From NCBI GenBank assembly GCA_934777245.1, contig CAKVND010000011.1, positions 1-46,576 on the forward strand: a stretch of 46,576 nucleotides of DNA. The letters run 5' to 3'. The position numbers and the translations under genes are program-made. This document shows, piece by piece, positions 24,033-32,873 of the stretch (position 1 is its first letter; every line of letters begins with the position of its first letter). Source of the stretch: an uncultured Candidatus Melainabacteria bacterium (lineage in GTDB: Bacteria > Cyanobacteriota > Vampirovibrionia > Gastranaerophilales > Gastranaerophilaceae). Under the pieces are notes generated by a model. It did not search any database, was not told where the DNA came from, and worked only from the letters and a program-made list of their open reading frames with translations.

Positions 24033-24319
24033 GAAGCAATCCAACCTTTTATTAACTATTATTTTGAATCCATACTATACACATTTTATCAAAAAACCTT
24101 GATATGATGATTTTTTATAAATTGTAGATAAATTTATTTCGGACAATAGCGACAGCATAGAGGATAAATGCAATATGCAAACATATTCTACACAATACAT
24201 CCCTTTATAGGGGGAGGTCGCAGCTGTTGGCGAAACTCCGTTGAGCCTTACAGATGCGGATGGGGGCTTTTAAGTGAATATCAGAAAATTAATAATACCC
24301 TCTCCCCTGCCCCTCCCCC

Positions 24320-24460
24320 GAGGGAGGGGATAAAATGTAAACCACAAGAGAGGGGATAAAATGTACCCCAGAGGGAGGGGAAAAATGTAGCCCAGAGGGA
24401 GGGGAAAAAATGTAGACCCAGAGGAAAAAGATAAAATAAAAATCCCGAAGGAGGGGATAT
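24320..24460. repeat. Degenerate 24-27-bp tandem repeat, five to six units
   Basis: Units of the form GAGGGAGGGG-A(n)-TGTAGCCCA recur with small length changes (for example GAGGGAGGGGATAAAATG, then AGAGAGGGGATAAAATG, then GAGGGAGGGGAAAAATG). The array begins at the 3' half of a CCCTCCCCC/GAGGGAGGGG hairpin, as though one arm of a CCCTCTCC-family repeat had been amplified. Confidence 0.75.
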
Positions 24461-24642
24461 GCTTACGACATTCGAACGAACGCGTGTTACTCTCTCTCCT
24501 TTATTCAATTCGACATTAAGAAGGTGTCAAAAGCTAGAGAGATTTTATCAACTTCCCATATTCTTATCTTCCCTGTATAATAATAGTTGTAAAACACATT
24601 TCAAAAATAAATTATGCTGATTTACAGCAAATAAGGAATACC

Positions 24643-25995
24643 ATGCAGGAAGTAAAAATAATTGGTGCCGGATTAGCCGGTTCAGAAGCTGCACTACAGC
24701 TTTCAAAAAGGGGAATAAAAGTTAAACTATACGAAATGCGTCCAAATAAAACTACCGGCGCACACGTAACGGAAGATTGTGCAGAATTTGTCTGCTCAAA
24801 CAGTCTTGGCTCTGCTGATATTTCTAATGCAAGCGGACTTTTAAAAAAAGAAATGGAAATTTTAGGTTCAGAACTTTTGAAAATAGCTTATGAAAACGCC
24901 GTTCCTGCAGGGAATGCTCTTGCAATCGCAAGAGAAGATTTTGCAAAAGCAGTAACTGAAAAAATCAAGAATGACCCAAATATAGAATTAATCCGTGAAG
25001 AAATCACAGAAATTCCGGAAGGTAACGTTATTATTGCATCCGGTCCACTAACAAGCGATAAATTTGCAGATGCAATTCAAAATTTCACAAAAAGTGAACA
25101 TTTGCACTTCTTTGACGCAATCGCACCAATTGTAGAAATCGAATCAATTAACTTTGACAAAGCTTTTTGGGCGTCAAGATATGATAAAGGCGAGGCTTCT
25201 TATATAAATTGTCCGATGAATAAAGAAGAATATGAAAATTTCTACAATATATTGATAAACGCTCCACGAATAGAACAGCACCAAGTAGACAAAAATTCTA
25301 AATATTTTGAATCTTGCCTGCCAGTCGAAGTTCTAGCCTCACGTGGCGTTGACACGCTTCGATTTGGACCGATGAAGCCTGTTGGACTTGTTGATAAAAG
25401 AACAGGAGTTGAAAACTACGCTGTAGTTCAATTGAGACAAGACAATTCTGCAAAAACACTATTTAACCTTGTAGGATTTCAAACAAACTTAAAATGGGGT
25501 GCGCAAAAAGAATTAGTACACTCAATTCCGGGGCTGGAAAACGCAAATATCGTACGTTACGGAGTTATGCACAGAAATACTTTTATTAATAGTTCGCAAC
25601 TTCTTAATCCTACGTTAGAAACAAAAGAACGAGAAGGCTTGTTTTTTGCCGGACAAATTACAGGAACGGAAGGTTATACAGAATCAATTGCAACAGGCAT
25701 GCTTGCAGGGATTAACATGGCAAAAAAACTTTTAGGCGAAGCTCTGCTTATATTACCTCGAGAAACAATGCTCGGCGCAATTACATTTTATATTACAGAC
25801 AAAGCGCATTTAGAGCATATATCCTCAAGAGATAATTCTCTAAGATATCTTCCTCCACAGCCTATTAATTCTAATTGGGGAATACTTCCGTCAATTGAAT
25901 TACCAAAAGGCGAGCGCAAAAATAAAAAACTAAAAAATGATTTGTTAGCAAAACGCGCTATTGAAACTTTAGAAAAAACAATGACAACAAACTAA
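24643..25995 (+). CDS. trmFO: Methylenetetrahydrofolate-tRNA-(uracil-5-)-methyltransferase TrmFO
   Basis: Folate- and FAD-dependent enzyme that makes ribothymidine-54 in the tRNA T-loop. It is 450 residues, normal length. The N-terminal FAD-binding GAGLAGSEAALQL is followed by ED-C-A-E-F-V-C-SNSLGS with the family's conserved cysteine. Later, LPVEVLASRGVDTLRFGPMKPVGL, FNLVGFQTNLKWGAQK and FAGQITGTEGYTESIATG are diagnostic of TrmFO/Gid. ATAAGGA precedes ATG 24643. The GT9 gene follows on the same strand after 94 bases; co-transcription is possible. Confidence 0.97.
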   Translation: MQEVKIIGAGLAGSEAALQLSKRGIKVKLYEMRPNKTTGAHVTEDCAEFVCSNSLGSADISNASGLLKKEMEILGSELLKIAYENAVPAGNALAIAREDFAKAVTEKIKNDPNIELIREEITEIPEGNVIIASGPLTSDKFADAIQNFTKSEHLHFFDAIAPIVEIESINFDKAFWASRYDKGEASYINCPMNKEEYENFYNILINAPRIEQHQVDKNSKYFESCLPVEVLASRGVDTLRFGPMKPVGLVDKRTGVENYAVVQLRQDNSAKTLFNLVGFQTNLKWGAQKELVHSIPGLENANIVRYGVMHRNTFINSSQLLNPTLETKEREGLFFAGQITGTEGYTESIATGMLAGINMAKKLLGEALLILPRETMLGAITFYITDKAHLEHISSRDNSLRYLPPQPINSNWGILPSIELPKGERKNKKLKNDLLAKRAIETLEKTMTTN

Positions 25996-26089
25996 ATCTT
26001 ACATACAATCATTGCAAAAAAATTCTAATTAGCAAACAGAGTAATCCATTATTATTTTAACAACCTATACAAAAGGAGCTTACACATTA

Positions 26090-27073
26090 ATGAAAATTTT
26101 ATTTATAAATTTTGGTGGCTTAGGCGACGAAATACTGTTTTTACCAACCATAATTTCTATTAAAAAACAATTTCCTGAAGCAGAAATAACTTTAGCATTA
26201 GAGCCCCGAAGCAAAGGAATAACTAGTCTTACAAAAATTATAGATAAAACACTTTTTGCTGATATTAAAGGAAAAAATAAATATTTTGAACTTACTAAAC
26301 TTTTATTAAAAATTTGGACGCGAAAATTTGATATTGTAATATCTTCCGGCTCAAATAAATTTATTTCAATGTTTTTATCTGCAACATTAATAAAAAAACG
26401 TTACGGTTATAACTCTGGCAAATTAAGCGAAATACTTCTAACTCAAGCTGTTAAATTAAATAAGAATCAATACGCAGCAAAAATGTATCATGACTTAGTT
26501 CGTGAGATTACAAAATATAACACGGAAATCCCACAAATAGATATTACAAAAAAAGAAATCGAACAAAATACAGTACTCATCCACCCGGGAGTAAGCCTTT
26601 TGAGCGTCAAAAAAAATATGATAAAAACGATTCCGGCAGAAAAATGGGCAGAAGTAGTAAATAAACTTGCTGAAGCAGGTAAAAAAGTTATTCTTGCAGG
26701 CGGTCCTGATGACAAAGAAACAATTGAAACTATAGTAAAACTTGTTCCGCAAGAAAAATACGTAAATATGTTTGGTAAAACAAAAAATTTAAAAGAACTT
26801 GCAGAACTGATTTCAGGTGCAGAAAAATTTTTGTGTTCAGATTCTGCTCCTCTACACATTGCGGTAGCACTTGGAATTAAAACTTATGTAATCTTTGGTT
26901 CTACAGACGATAAAAAACTTATTCCACACAATAATAAAGTTATCCCAATTAAGGCAAATTGTTCATGCCCGCTTCAACCTTGTTTATGGGAAAAACGACA
27001 AACTACCTGCGAAGCTTTAAGTTGTTTAAATTTATCGGCTGATGAAATTGTTGATAAAGTAATTAATTTATAA
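26090..27073 (+). CDS. Glycosyltransferase family 9 (heptosyltransferase-like)
   Basis: A 327-residue GT-B enzyme of the ADP-heptose:LPS heptosyltransferase superfamily. The N-terminus (ILFINFGGLGDEILFLPTI) is the GT9 start with the GD catalytic region. The C-terminal donor site shows VLIHPGVS, KKVILAGGPDDKE, a CSDSAPLHIAVALGIKTYVIFGSTD stretch with the conserved D-SAPLH, and a Cys-rich tail (CSCPLQPC...C..C). It likely adds a sugar to a surface lipid or glycan. AAAGGAG precedes ATG 26090. It faces the unknown membrane protein gene at 27087 with only 13 bases between stops and no clear terminator. Confidence 0.9.
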   Translation: MKILFINFGGLGDEILFLPTIISIKKQFPEAEITLALEPRSKGITSLTKIIDKTLFADIKGKNKYFELTKLLLKIWTRKFDIVISSGSNKFISMFLSATLIKKRYGYNSGKLSEILLTQAVKLNKNQYAAKMYHDLVREITKYNTEIPQIDITKKEIEQNTVLIHPGVSLLSVKKNMIKTIPAEKWAEVVNKLAEAGKKVILAGGPDDKETIETIVKLVPQEKYVNMFGKTKNLKELAELISGAEKFLCSDSAPLHIAVALGIKTYVIFGSTDDKKLIPHNNKVIPIKANCSCPLQPCLWEKRQTTCEALSCLNLSADEIVDKVINL

Positions 27074-27086
27074 ATATTGTAAAATA

Positions 27087-27896
27087 TTATTTATTATCAG
27101 ACGTATTTCCAAATCGATTTATAATCTTTTTAGTTATCATTGTTCCGCCGACTAGTGAAGTAAAAATAATTGGAACACGATAAATTGAGCGCATTTTTTT
27201 AGTTAGAGTGCTGGATGTTGACAAGAAAAACAAAGGCACAAGAGAATCATTAATCATACACTTTGTTGTATGTTGAAGTCGTTTATCAAATTCTTTATCT
27301 TTAGCAAGTTCAAGTGCTTGCGCTCCAATTAAACCGGTAGTGAAAATACGCATTTGTGGCATGTCAGTAACTCTGGAATACATCTCCTCTTTTGTATTTT
27401 CATCAATAATTTTACTAATATTATTGTCTATGTATTGACTTACTTTGTTCATCTCACGTTCGTGATCTCGCGTTTCAATTGTTGGTTGTTCAAATCCGGT
27501 TTTAGAAAGTAAATAATCCATTCCTAAAGCACCAAGAATTCCGGATGCAAACAGAGTAAAACTCGAAGATACATTTTTGATTATCGCTTTTGTGTAATTA
27601 ACAGAAGTTTGTGCATTTTTAGTTTTATGTAAAGAAACTATCTTTTCTGATAAATTATGTAATGTTTTTTCGTAAAATTTACTTTTTACAAACTTTTTCG
27701 TTGCACTTCTTTCAGCAAGCATACCAAGCGCAGCACCAGTTAAAGCTACAGTATCTTTGATTAAAAATTTATTTTTATATTTTTTATCTGCACCAGTATA
27801 ATCTTCGTATATTTTATATCCGCCACTTGCCAGAAAGAATGATGCTGACAGATATGGCGAATTAATTATTTTGTTGAATGTCTTACCAATTTGCAT
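27087..27896 (-). CDS. Unknown membrane-associated protein
   Basis: A 269-residue protein I cannot place in a family. Hydrophobic segments lie at about 14-27 (LSASFFLASGGY), 47-62 (TVALTGAALGMLAE), 112-130 (SFTLFASGILGALGMDYLL) and 220-265 (DSLVPLFFLSTSS...IIFTSLVGGTMITKK). Between them are basic helical stretches. No signal peptide. The composition and glycine-spaced hydrophobic segments resemble the next gene upstream (27950-29461) and the protein at 39942-41213, which suggests a shared lineage-specific type. It lies 53 bases downstream of the 503-residue gene and is probably co-transcribed with it. Confidence 0.55.
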   Translation of the reverse strand: MQIGKTFNKIINSPYLSASFFLASGGYKIYEDYTGADKKYKNKFLIKDTVALTGAALGMLAERSATKKFVKSKFYEKTLHNLSEKIVSLHKTKNAQTSVNYTKAIIKNVSSSFTLFASGILGALGMDYLLSKTGFEQPTIETRDHEREMNKVSQYIDNNISKIIDENTKEEMYSRVTDMPQMRIFTTGLIGAQALELAKDKEFDKRLQHTTKCMINDSLVPLFFLSTSSTLTKKMRSIYRVPIIFTSLVGGTMITKKIINRFGNTSDNK

Positions 27897-27949
27897 TTTT
27901 ATATTTCTTCATGAATAATTAAACGCCTAAAAATATTTTTTTTTGCTAG

Positions 27950-29461
27950 TTATGCGCTCTTTTTCTTGCTATTGTGCGCTGTAATTTTTGCATTAAGCAT
28001 TGGAAGTAAAATCCCCAAAGTTATTGCTGAATAAGCAATACCGGCTGTTTGTGCCACATTAAGTTTCCACATATTCTTTTTAGCAAAATCTTTGCCTTTT
28101 GAAGCGATTTCATTGTGTGTTTTTAATGACATATTATTAAGCCAATGTCTTAAACCTTTACCTTCTTTATTGTAGTTGAACAAGTTTTCGCCTTTTTTAT
28201 CAAGTAAATTCGCAACACCTTTTGCCGCAAATCCACCAAATACAAGCCAGTTAAGGAAGCCCAAATAATCTCTTGTCATAGATTCTCTTAACTCAGTTCC
28301 ATTATCGGCAGCCATAAATCTTCCGACAATTGTTGAAGCATAAACTGTTTTAATAGCGTTTCCGCTTGTAATCGGACCTGAAAATTCAAGACGTTTTGCA
28401 AACTGTTTTAAGTTTTTTGCACCCATAAGTTTGAACACCATACCAACCATAAGCGCACTTGCACCAATTTTTTTAGCCCAAAGTAAGTTATCTTTTTTCT
28501 GCTCACCTTTGAATGTTGAAGCAAAATCGACATCACCTACAAAACCCTTAATACCTGTTCTTTTCTCAGTAATTTTTCTATTAATATATTGATTAGTAAG
28601 TCCTAAAATGCTTGCGGTTGTAATCGCTCCAAAAGCCTTAACTTTATTAACTTTAGCAATTCTTGCCAAAATCTTTTCGGCGTCTTTTCCACCATTAATT
28701 CTGAAAACATCTTTACCCATATCATGCGTATCGCGTAAAATATTTTCCAATTTTGCTGAAAGCTTATTACCTTTAATATTTAATTCTGTATCACGTTCCG
28801 CTCCAAGAGCATTCGTAAGTCGTTTTTCCATAATAGAAAGCACATTATGTTTATCATAACTTGAAATATTTTTGTCCTCAATAATTTGAGTCATTGTATC
28901 AACAAATCCTTCTTTTGAAGTCAATTTGTTTTGGATATTTTTATATTTAGCGTCGCGCCATTTTAGTTTATCCCAACGAGCTTCGTCAATCCATTCAACA
29001 TTTTTCCAATCAATGTTTTTGAATTCTTTGATTTTATGTCCATCTCTACCGGAAATATTATCAAAAACATTTTCAGAATATTTCTTAGTATCACCATCCC
29101 ATGCAGCTTTAAGAGTTTTCATAGAATCATTTGTAAACCAATCATTCGGATTAATTTTAACTTCACCACTTTTTGCCATAAATTTAGCAATCCATTTTGC
29201 AAAAATACCGGCTGCCAAGCAGTTAATAAATGTTCCGCTGATTTCTCTAAAAAATGTTTCAGTACCTGCATATTGATTTCTGTTTTTTGTATCATAATAA
29301 GCACGAGGAATTACCATCGCACCAATATCCAACCCAACAGCATTAACCATTTCGTTCATATCACAAGTTCTAAGTGCACTTGTTACAACACCATCCAATG
29401 GGCCTCTAAAATTCACGTTATTATTCTTCAAATTGCTATTTATATTATTATTTATTCTCAT
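27950..29461 (-). CDS. Unknown membrane protein with Asn-rich NFRG-type N-terminus
   Basis: A 503-residue protein with no recognised family. The first 20 residues are Asn-rich and end NNNVNFRGPL. Hydrophobic stretches follow at roughly 70-90, 285-305, 330-350, 395-415 and 470-495 (GIAYSAITLGILLPMLNAK). A long charged middle (about 100-275, with DWKNVEWIDEARWDKLKWRDAKY) separates the first from the rest. ATG 29461 is chosen because GGAG lies six bases upstream; the GTG four codons earlier overlaps that site. A very good sigma-70 promoter (29623-29651) and a ~155-base leader ending in a terminator-like hairpin precede it, so it is probably attenuated. Confidence 0.6.
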   Translation of the reverse strand: MRINNNINSNLKNNNVNFRGPLDGVVTSALRTCDMNEMVNAVGLDIGAMVIPRAYYDTKNRNQYAGTETFFREISGTFINCLAAGIFAKWIAKFMAKSGEVKINPNDWFTNDSMKTLKAAWDGDTKKYSENVFDNISGRDGHKIKEFKNIDWKNVEWIDEARWDKLKWRDAKYKNIQNKLTSKEGFVDTMTQIIEDKNISSYDKHNVLSIMEKRLTNALGAERDTELNIKGNKLSAKLENILRDTHDMGKDVFRINGGKDAEKILARIAKVNKVKAFGAITTASILGLTNQYINRKITEKRTGIKGFVGDVDFASTFKGEQKKDNLLWAKKIGASALMVGMVFKLMGAKNLKQFAKRLEFSGPITSGNAIKTVYASTIVGRFMAADNGTELRESMTRDYLGFLNWLVFGGFAAKGVANLLDKKGENLFNYNKEGKGLRHWLNNMSLKTHNEIASKGKDFAKKNMWKLNVAQTAGIAYSAITLGILLPMLNAKITAHNSKKKSA

Positions 29462-29480
29462 TACCTGCTCCACAAAAAAA

Positions 29481-29508
29481 GAGTCTAGTTAAATATTAAA
29501 CTTGACTC
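29481..29508 (-). terminator. Terminator-like hairpin in the leader of the 503-residue membrane protein gene
   Basis: On the minus strand GAGTC-A-AGTT pairs with AACT-A-GACTC (one A-A mismatch) and is followed directly by seven T residues (plus-strand A run 29474-29480). The GGAG ribosome site comes four bases later and the ATG at 29461. This is the geometry of a leader attenuator. Confidence 0.65.
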
Positions 29509-29622
29509 TTCAAAACTTTCTACTACAAATCAACGTAACAAAATCTATCCAAGTCTCGACTGAGAGGTTGAACAGCAATAGGATGTTGTTGAATTGTAAT
29601 TATTAATTATAAGCATAGGCTC

Positions 29623-29651
29623 AGTATAGCGCTATCATTAGACTTTGTCAA
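29623..29651 (-). promoter_or_regulatory. Strong sigma-70 promoter, minus strand
   Basis: TTGACA (29651-29646), a 17-base spacer, then TATACT (29628-29623). Predicted start is near 29616, giving a leader of about 155 bases before ATG 29461. Leader segments ATCC...GGAT and TCTC-AGTC-GAGA can pair upstream of the terminator-like hairpin. Confidence 0.8.
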
Positions 29652-29682
29652 TATATACAATTTCTATACTTTAGTCCTTATA

Positions 29683-29714
29683 AAAAAGAGGATAACTTTT
29701 GTTATCCTCTTTTT
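29683..29714. terminator. Bidirectional intrinsic terminator after the phosphohexomutase gene
   Basis: AAAAAGAGGATAAC (29683-29696), loop TTTT, and GTTATCCTCTTTTT (29701-29714) form a perfect 14-bp stem with T-runs on both strands. It begins five bases past the stop of the phosphohexomutase gene. Confidence 0.9.
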
Positions 29715-29718
29715 TCAA

Positions 29719-31980
29719 CTAAAATTTGTATTCCGGAATCTCAAAGACTTCGTTGTTTGCGTCTTTTTCGACAAACTTCAAATAATATTCCAAAGCTTTA
29801 TCTTTTGCTGATTCATAAAATTCATCAGAAATAAGTTCTCTGTGCAATTCTGTTCTTTCGCCGGAATAATTACCCAAAACTCTTGAATATTTTTCAATCA
29901 TTTCTAAATCTTCACCGCCAGCGTAAGCTTTTGTTTTTGCGTCAGTTCCGGATGGTCTTATTTCAACGTACTTATCAGTAAATTCTAAGTATGTTCCATC
30001 GCCAACAAATTTAACTGATTTCAAATTATCAAAATTAAGTTCTGCAAATGCGCTATTAAGAACTTTTTTCACAGCATTAATATCTGCAATACCTTCTCTG
30101 ATTGCAATTGCTAGTGATAAATAAAATAAATCGTTTCTTGTTCTTAAAGTTTCACCTGCAAATTTTGCTTTCTTTAATTTTTCAATATCAGGCTCAGATT
30201 CGTTATAATAAGCGATATCTTCCCTAACGTCATATTTTGCAATGATATTATTTTCATCAAAGATTTCAACTAAATATTCAGAAAGTGTTTTATTATCTTC
30301 TTCTAACTTAGCAGCAAGTGCAGATGCAACAATAATAGCTTCTGTTGCACTCTTTTCTCTCATAGCGATTGCTTTTCTGCCTGCCAAAGATTCAATTAAA
30401 TCTTCTGAACCCATAATCATTCCGCCGGATTCTTCACCACCAAAGATTAATCTAGGTTGAACACCTAAGTTAATTGAATTACCAAATACATCATCAACCA
30501 CAACTTCTTTATCAGGGTTGTTTTTAAGTTGTAACTCAACTTTTTTCATAATATTTGCGATTTCTTTAAAACCAACCGGAACATTTACAACCTTGATTCC
30601 ATGAGCTTTTGCCCATTCATCCCAACTTAGAGCAGAAGCAGTTGTTTTAATCATAAATCTTGGATGATTTTTGAATTTACCTTGAGCTTTAAGTTGTTTA
30701 ACTCGATAGTTCATAAGCATTAAGAACGCTTGATTTGCGCTATACACAGTTAAAATTCTGCTTTCATCAAGTTTTATGAAAGAAACACCATAGTCTTCAA
30801 GCATTGGTTCGTTTCCGATAGCTTCAATTTGACAAACTGTTAATCTGTCATGATCAGGATCTGTAATTAATACAATTGTACCAAGCGGACAATCTGCAAG
30901 AACCTTGTCGTAGTGTAAAGACTCAATTACAGGGAAGAATTTTTCGCCGTTTGGTCTTTTTGCTAAAACAGTTGCGTCTACTGAATAATCGTAGAAACAT
31001 TTGTTACCTTTAGGGTCAGTATCGTATTTACCGATTGAATGGAAAAACGGATCTTCTTCTGTATTGTTCCAAATATATTTATCTTGAATGCCCAATTTTT
31101 CTAATACTCTGCTTAATGTTCTGTATGCACATCCGCCAACGCACTCAACAAAAAGCTTAGATTTCATTTTCTTAACGCCTTCCAAGTTTTGCGCTACGCC
31201 TGATTTCAAGTAATCTACGTATAAATCAATACCGTCGTTAAGTTTTGTCATGATTTCTTCATCAATTAGCGGATTATTTTTTGCAGCAACCGTAATTTCG
31301 TAAAAACCTTCTTCGTCAGCAATTTCAAAAATTTCTTGAATCATATCAACAAATTCCAAAGATTCTTCCGGCAAATATTGACTACCTTGTGAGTTTAAAT
31401 CTTTTGTAGCTGTCTTTACAGAAATACCGTGGCTTGATGTAATATATTCACCGCCAACTAAATCTAATTTGAAAGCTAAAAATGAAGCCAACCAAATTGG
31501 AATAGTTTTTCTATCTTTTGGAGTAAGTGTTTTAATTCCTTGTGCTGCTTGAATACGAGCAATCGCATCCAAGTACAAATCAGAATTGTATCTTACTTCG
31601 CTTCCAACAAGTTTAAGGATTTCTTTGCCTTCATACTTGTTACGTGCTACCAAAGCCTTAGCTAGTGTTGCAAGGATAATTCCAACCAGATTAATCGGAA
31701 ATCTTGTATCTTGAGGGAACAAAATATTTTGTGGGCCTCTGATACCTGCTGTAGAAACTTGCGCTTCTCGTTTGTAATTAACAAACCATTCGATTAATCC
31801 TAAACCTTCTGGATTTTCTTTTGATTGAGGATATAAATATGCTCTTTTAAGAATAAACGTAAATTCGTTTTCATTATTGAAATCAAATAAGTTTAAATTC
31901 TTTATATAATCCGGTGTTTTGTCATAAACATTTTTGAATAATTCTTTTTCTAATTCGCAACTTGCTTCTCTTTTAAACAT
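29719..31980 (-). CDS. Phosphoglucomutase/phosphomannomutase family protein (large)
   Basis: An alpha-D-phosphohexomutase of 753 residues, well above the usual 450-580. All four domains can be traced: the active-site loop as Y-I-T-S-S-H-G-I-S near 180 (usual TASHNP; a Ser for phosphorylation is kept, the NP replaced), the metal loop TDPDHDRLT near 372 (usual DPDADR), the sugar loop FGGEESGG near 520, and the phosphate site EIRPSGTDAKTKAY near 690. The first ~90 residues are extra. It would interconvert hexose 1- and 6-phosphates for surface glycans or glycogen. Monocistronic, with a clear terminator. Confidence 0.88.
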   Translation of the reverse strand: MFKREASCELEKELFKNVYDKTPDYIKNLNLFDFNNENEFTFILKRAYLYPQSKENPEGLGLIEWFVNYKREAQVSTAGIRGPQNILFPQDTRFPINLVGIILATLAKALVARNKYEGKEILKLVGSEVRYNSDLYLDAIARIQAAQGIKTLTPKDRKTIPIWLASFLAFKLDLVGGEYITSSHGISVKTATKDLNSQGSQYLPEESLEFVDMIQEIFEIADEEGFYEITVAAKNNPLIDEEIMTKLNDGIDLYVDYLKSGVAQNLEGVKKMKSKLFVECVGGCAYRTLSRVLEKLGIQDKYIWNNTEEDPFFHSIGKYDTDPKGNKCFYDYSVDATVLAKRPNGEKFFPVIESLHYDKVLADCPLGTIVLITDPDHDRLTVCQIEAIGNEPMLEDYGVSFIKLDESRILTVYSANQAFLMLMNYRVKQLKAQGKFKNHPRFMIKTTASALSWDEWAKAHGIKVVNVPVGFKEIANIMKKVELQLKNNPDKEVVVDDVFGNSINLGVQPRLIFGGEESGGMIMGSEDLIESLAGRKAIAMREKSATEAIIVASALAAKLEEDNKTLSEYLVEIFDENNIIAKYDVREDIAYYNESEPDIEKLKKAKFAGETLRTRNDLFYLSLAIAIREGIADINAVKKVLNSAFAELNFDNLKSVKFVGDGTYLEFTDKYVEIRPSGTDAKTKAYAGGEDLEMIEKYSRVLGNYSGERTELHRELISDEFYESAKDKALEYYLKFVEKDANNEVFEIPEYKF

Positions 31981-32072
31981 AGTACTCTCCTATTCGTACA
32001 AGTTATTATAGCATAAAATTTGTTCAAGTATAAAAACGAGTTTGTTAAAAATTTATATATTTATTTAATCTC

Positions 32073-32873
32073 TTATTTTTCAAGGTATTTCAACAGTTGT
32101 TCTTCGTCTTTGTTTAAACCGCAAATAAGTTTTTTTGTAACAAGCTCTGCGTGCACTTCTTGACAGCCGCTCTGGGAAGCATAACCGGATAAATTTTTTA
32201 TAGTATGTTCAAAACATTTAGGAATTTTTTTTAAATTAAATGCTAACAAGTTGTTTTGAATACAATGTACTGCTTCGTGAATTATTGTATGCATATGACT
32301 GTTAGTTGATAACATCCATGACATATCATGACAATCTTTAGAATCAAGTAGTATGATATTTTTTCCGTTAAGATTTATACTTTGTGAATCAAAAGTGTAC
32401 TTTGTTGAAATGATTTCATCCGGCAATGGGAAATGCTTACTTTCTAAAAATTTCATTGCTTCCAGACAAAGTTGCGCAAATTCCGGATTATTATCTAATT
32501 GTGCTTCTATGCCCATTTTTGATAATTCAGATTTTATTTTTAATACTTGCGGATGAGAATCTTTTTCTGAAAGTAACTTGTGTAACTTAACAGTATAACT
32601 ATTTACTTTATTAATTATTATTGCGAACTTTTGCTCTTGGAATAAATTGCTTTTATGATGTTTTTCTACATAATCCATATCATTATCAAGCTTACTAAGC
32701 ATATTTTGACTATATTTTTTACAATTCAAATCAACATTTACTCTCAAAGAACTTTCAAATCTATCTTTACCAATAGTGTTTTCTAATCTTTTAAACTGCT
32801 CTTGCGATATAAATTTCTCTTGTCGCAGGTTCTCTATAAGTGTTTTTTGTAAAATTTGTGGATTGATATTCAT
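32073..32873 (-). CDS. Unknown protein with HExxH zinc-peptidase motif
   Basis: A 266-residue protein of no recognised family. The first ~125 residues are charged and helical. A zinc-peptidase motif sits at H199-E200-A-V-H203 in MHTIIHEAVHCIQN, with the usual hydrophobic residues before it. About 35 residues later QEVHAELV offers a Glu as third ligand, as in gluzincins. No signal peptide. AAGGGA precedes ATG 32873. It could be a secreted or injected peptidase without a classical leader, or a cytosolic one; the single motif is the only support. A perfect sigma-28 -35 box (TAAAGTTT, 32940-32933) lies upstream, but no matching -10. Confidence 0.6.
   Translation of the reverse strand: MNINPQILQKTLIENLRQEKFISQEQFKRLENTIGKDRFESSLRVNVDLNCKKYSQNMLSKLDNDMDYVEKHHKSNLFQEQKFAIIINKVNSYTVKLHKLLSEKDSHPQVLKIKSELSKMGIEAQLDNNPEFAQLCLEAMKFLESKHFPLPDEIISTKYTFDSQSINLNGKNIILLDSKDCHDMSWMLSTNSHMHTIIHEAVHCIQNNLLAFNLKKIPKCFEHTIKNLSGYASQSGCQEVHAELVTKKLICGLNKDEEQLLKYLEK

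Larger units (their letters stand above)
23767..24642. repeat. 876-base non-coding spacer filled with repeats
   Basis: No credible gene is present. From left: a long CCCTCTCC...GGAGAGGG hairpin with outer CTCGCC/GGCGAG arms (23778-23828); reverse copy D of the dispersed ~120-bp repeat (23886-23970); a 62-bp inverted repeat with ATTTTACA/TGTAAAAT ends (23971-24032) followed by GAAGCAATCCA; a GC-rich piece with GGGGGAGGTCGCAGC and GATGCGGATGGGGG (about 24203-24267); and a 24-27-bp tandem repeat (24320-24460). A possible -10 TATAAT near 24577 may serve trmFO. The short ORFs here are translations of repeats. Confidence 0.7.

Noticed and set aside
23914..24102. 62-residue plus-strand ORF in the spacer
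   Set aside because: It lies entirely within dispersed repeat copy D and the nested hairpin.
24203..24267. GC-rich segment as a structured RNA gene
   Set aside because: No tRNA-like arms or known RNA motif could be traced; it resembles intergenic repeat debris.
24281..24508. 75-residue minus-strand ORF with repeated Phe-Pro-Ser-Leu-Trp pattern
   Set aside because: The pattern is a translation of the 24-27-bp tandem repeat; unit lengths vary out of frame and there is no ribosome site.
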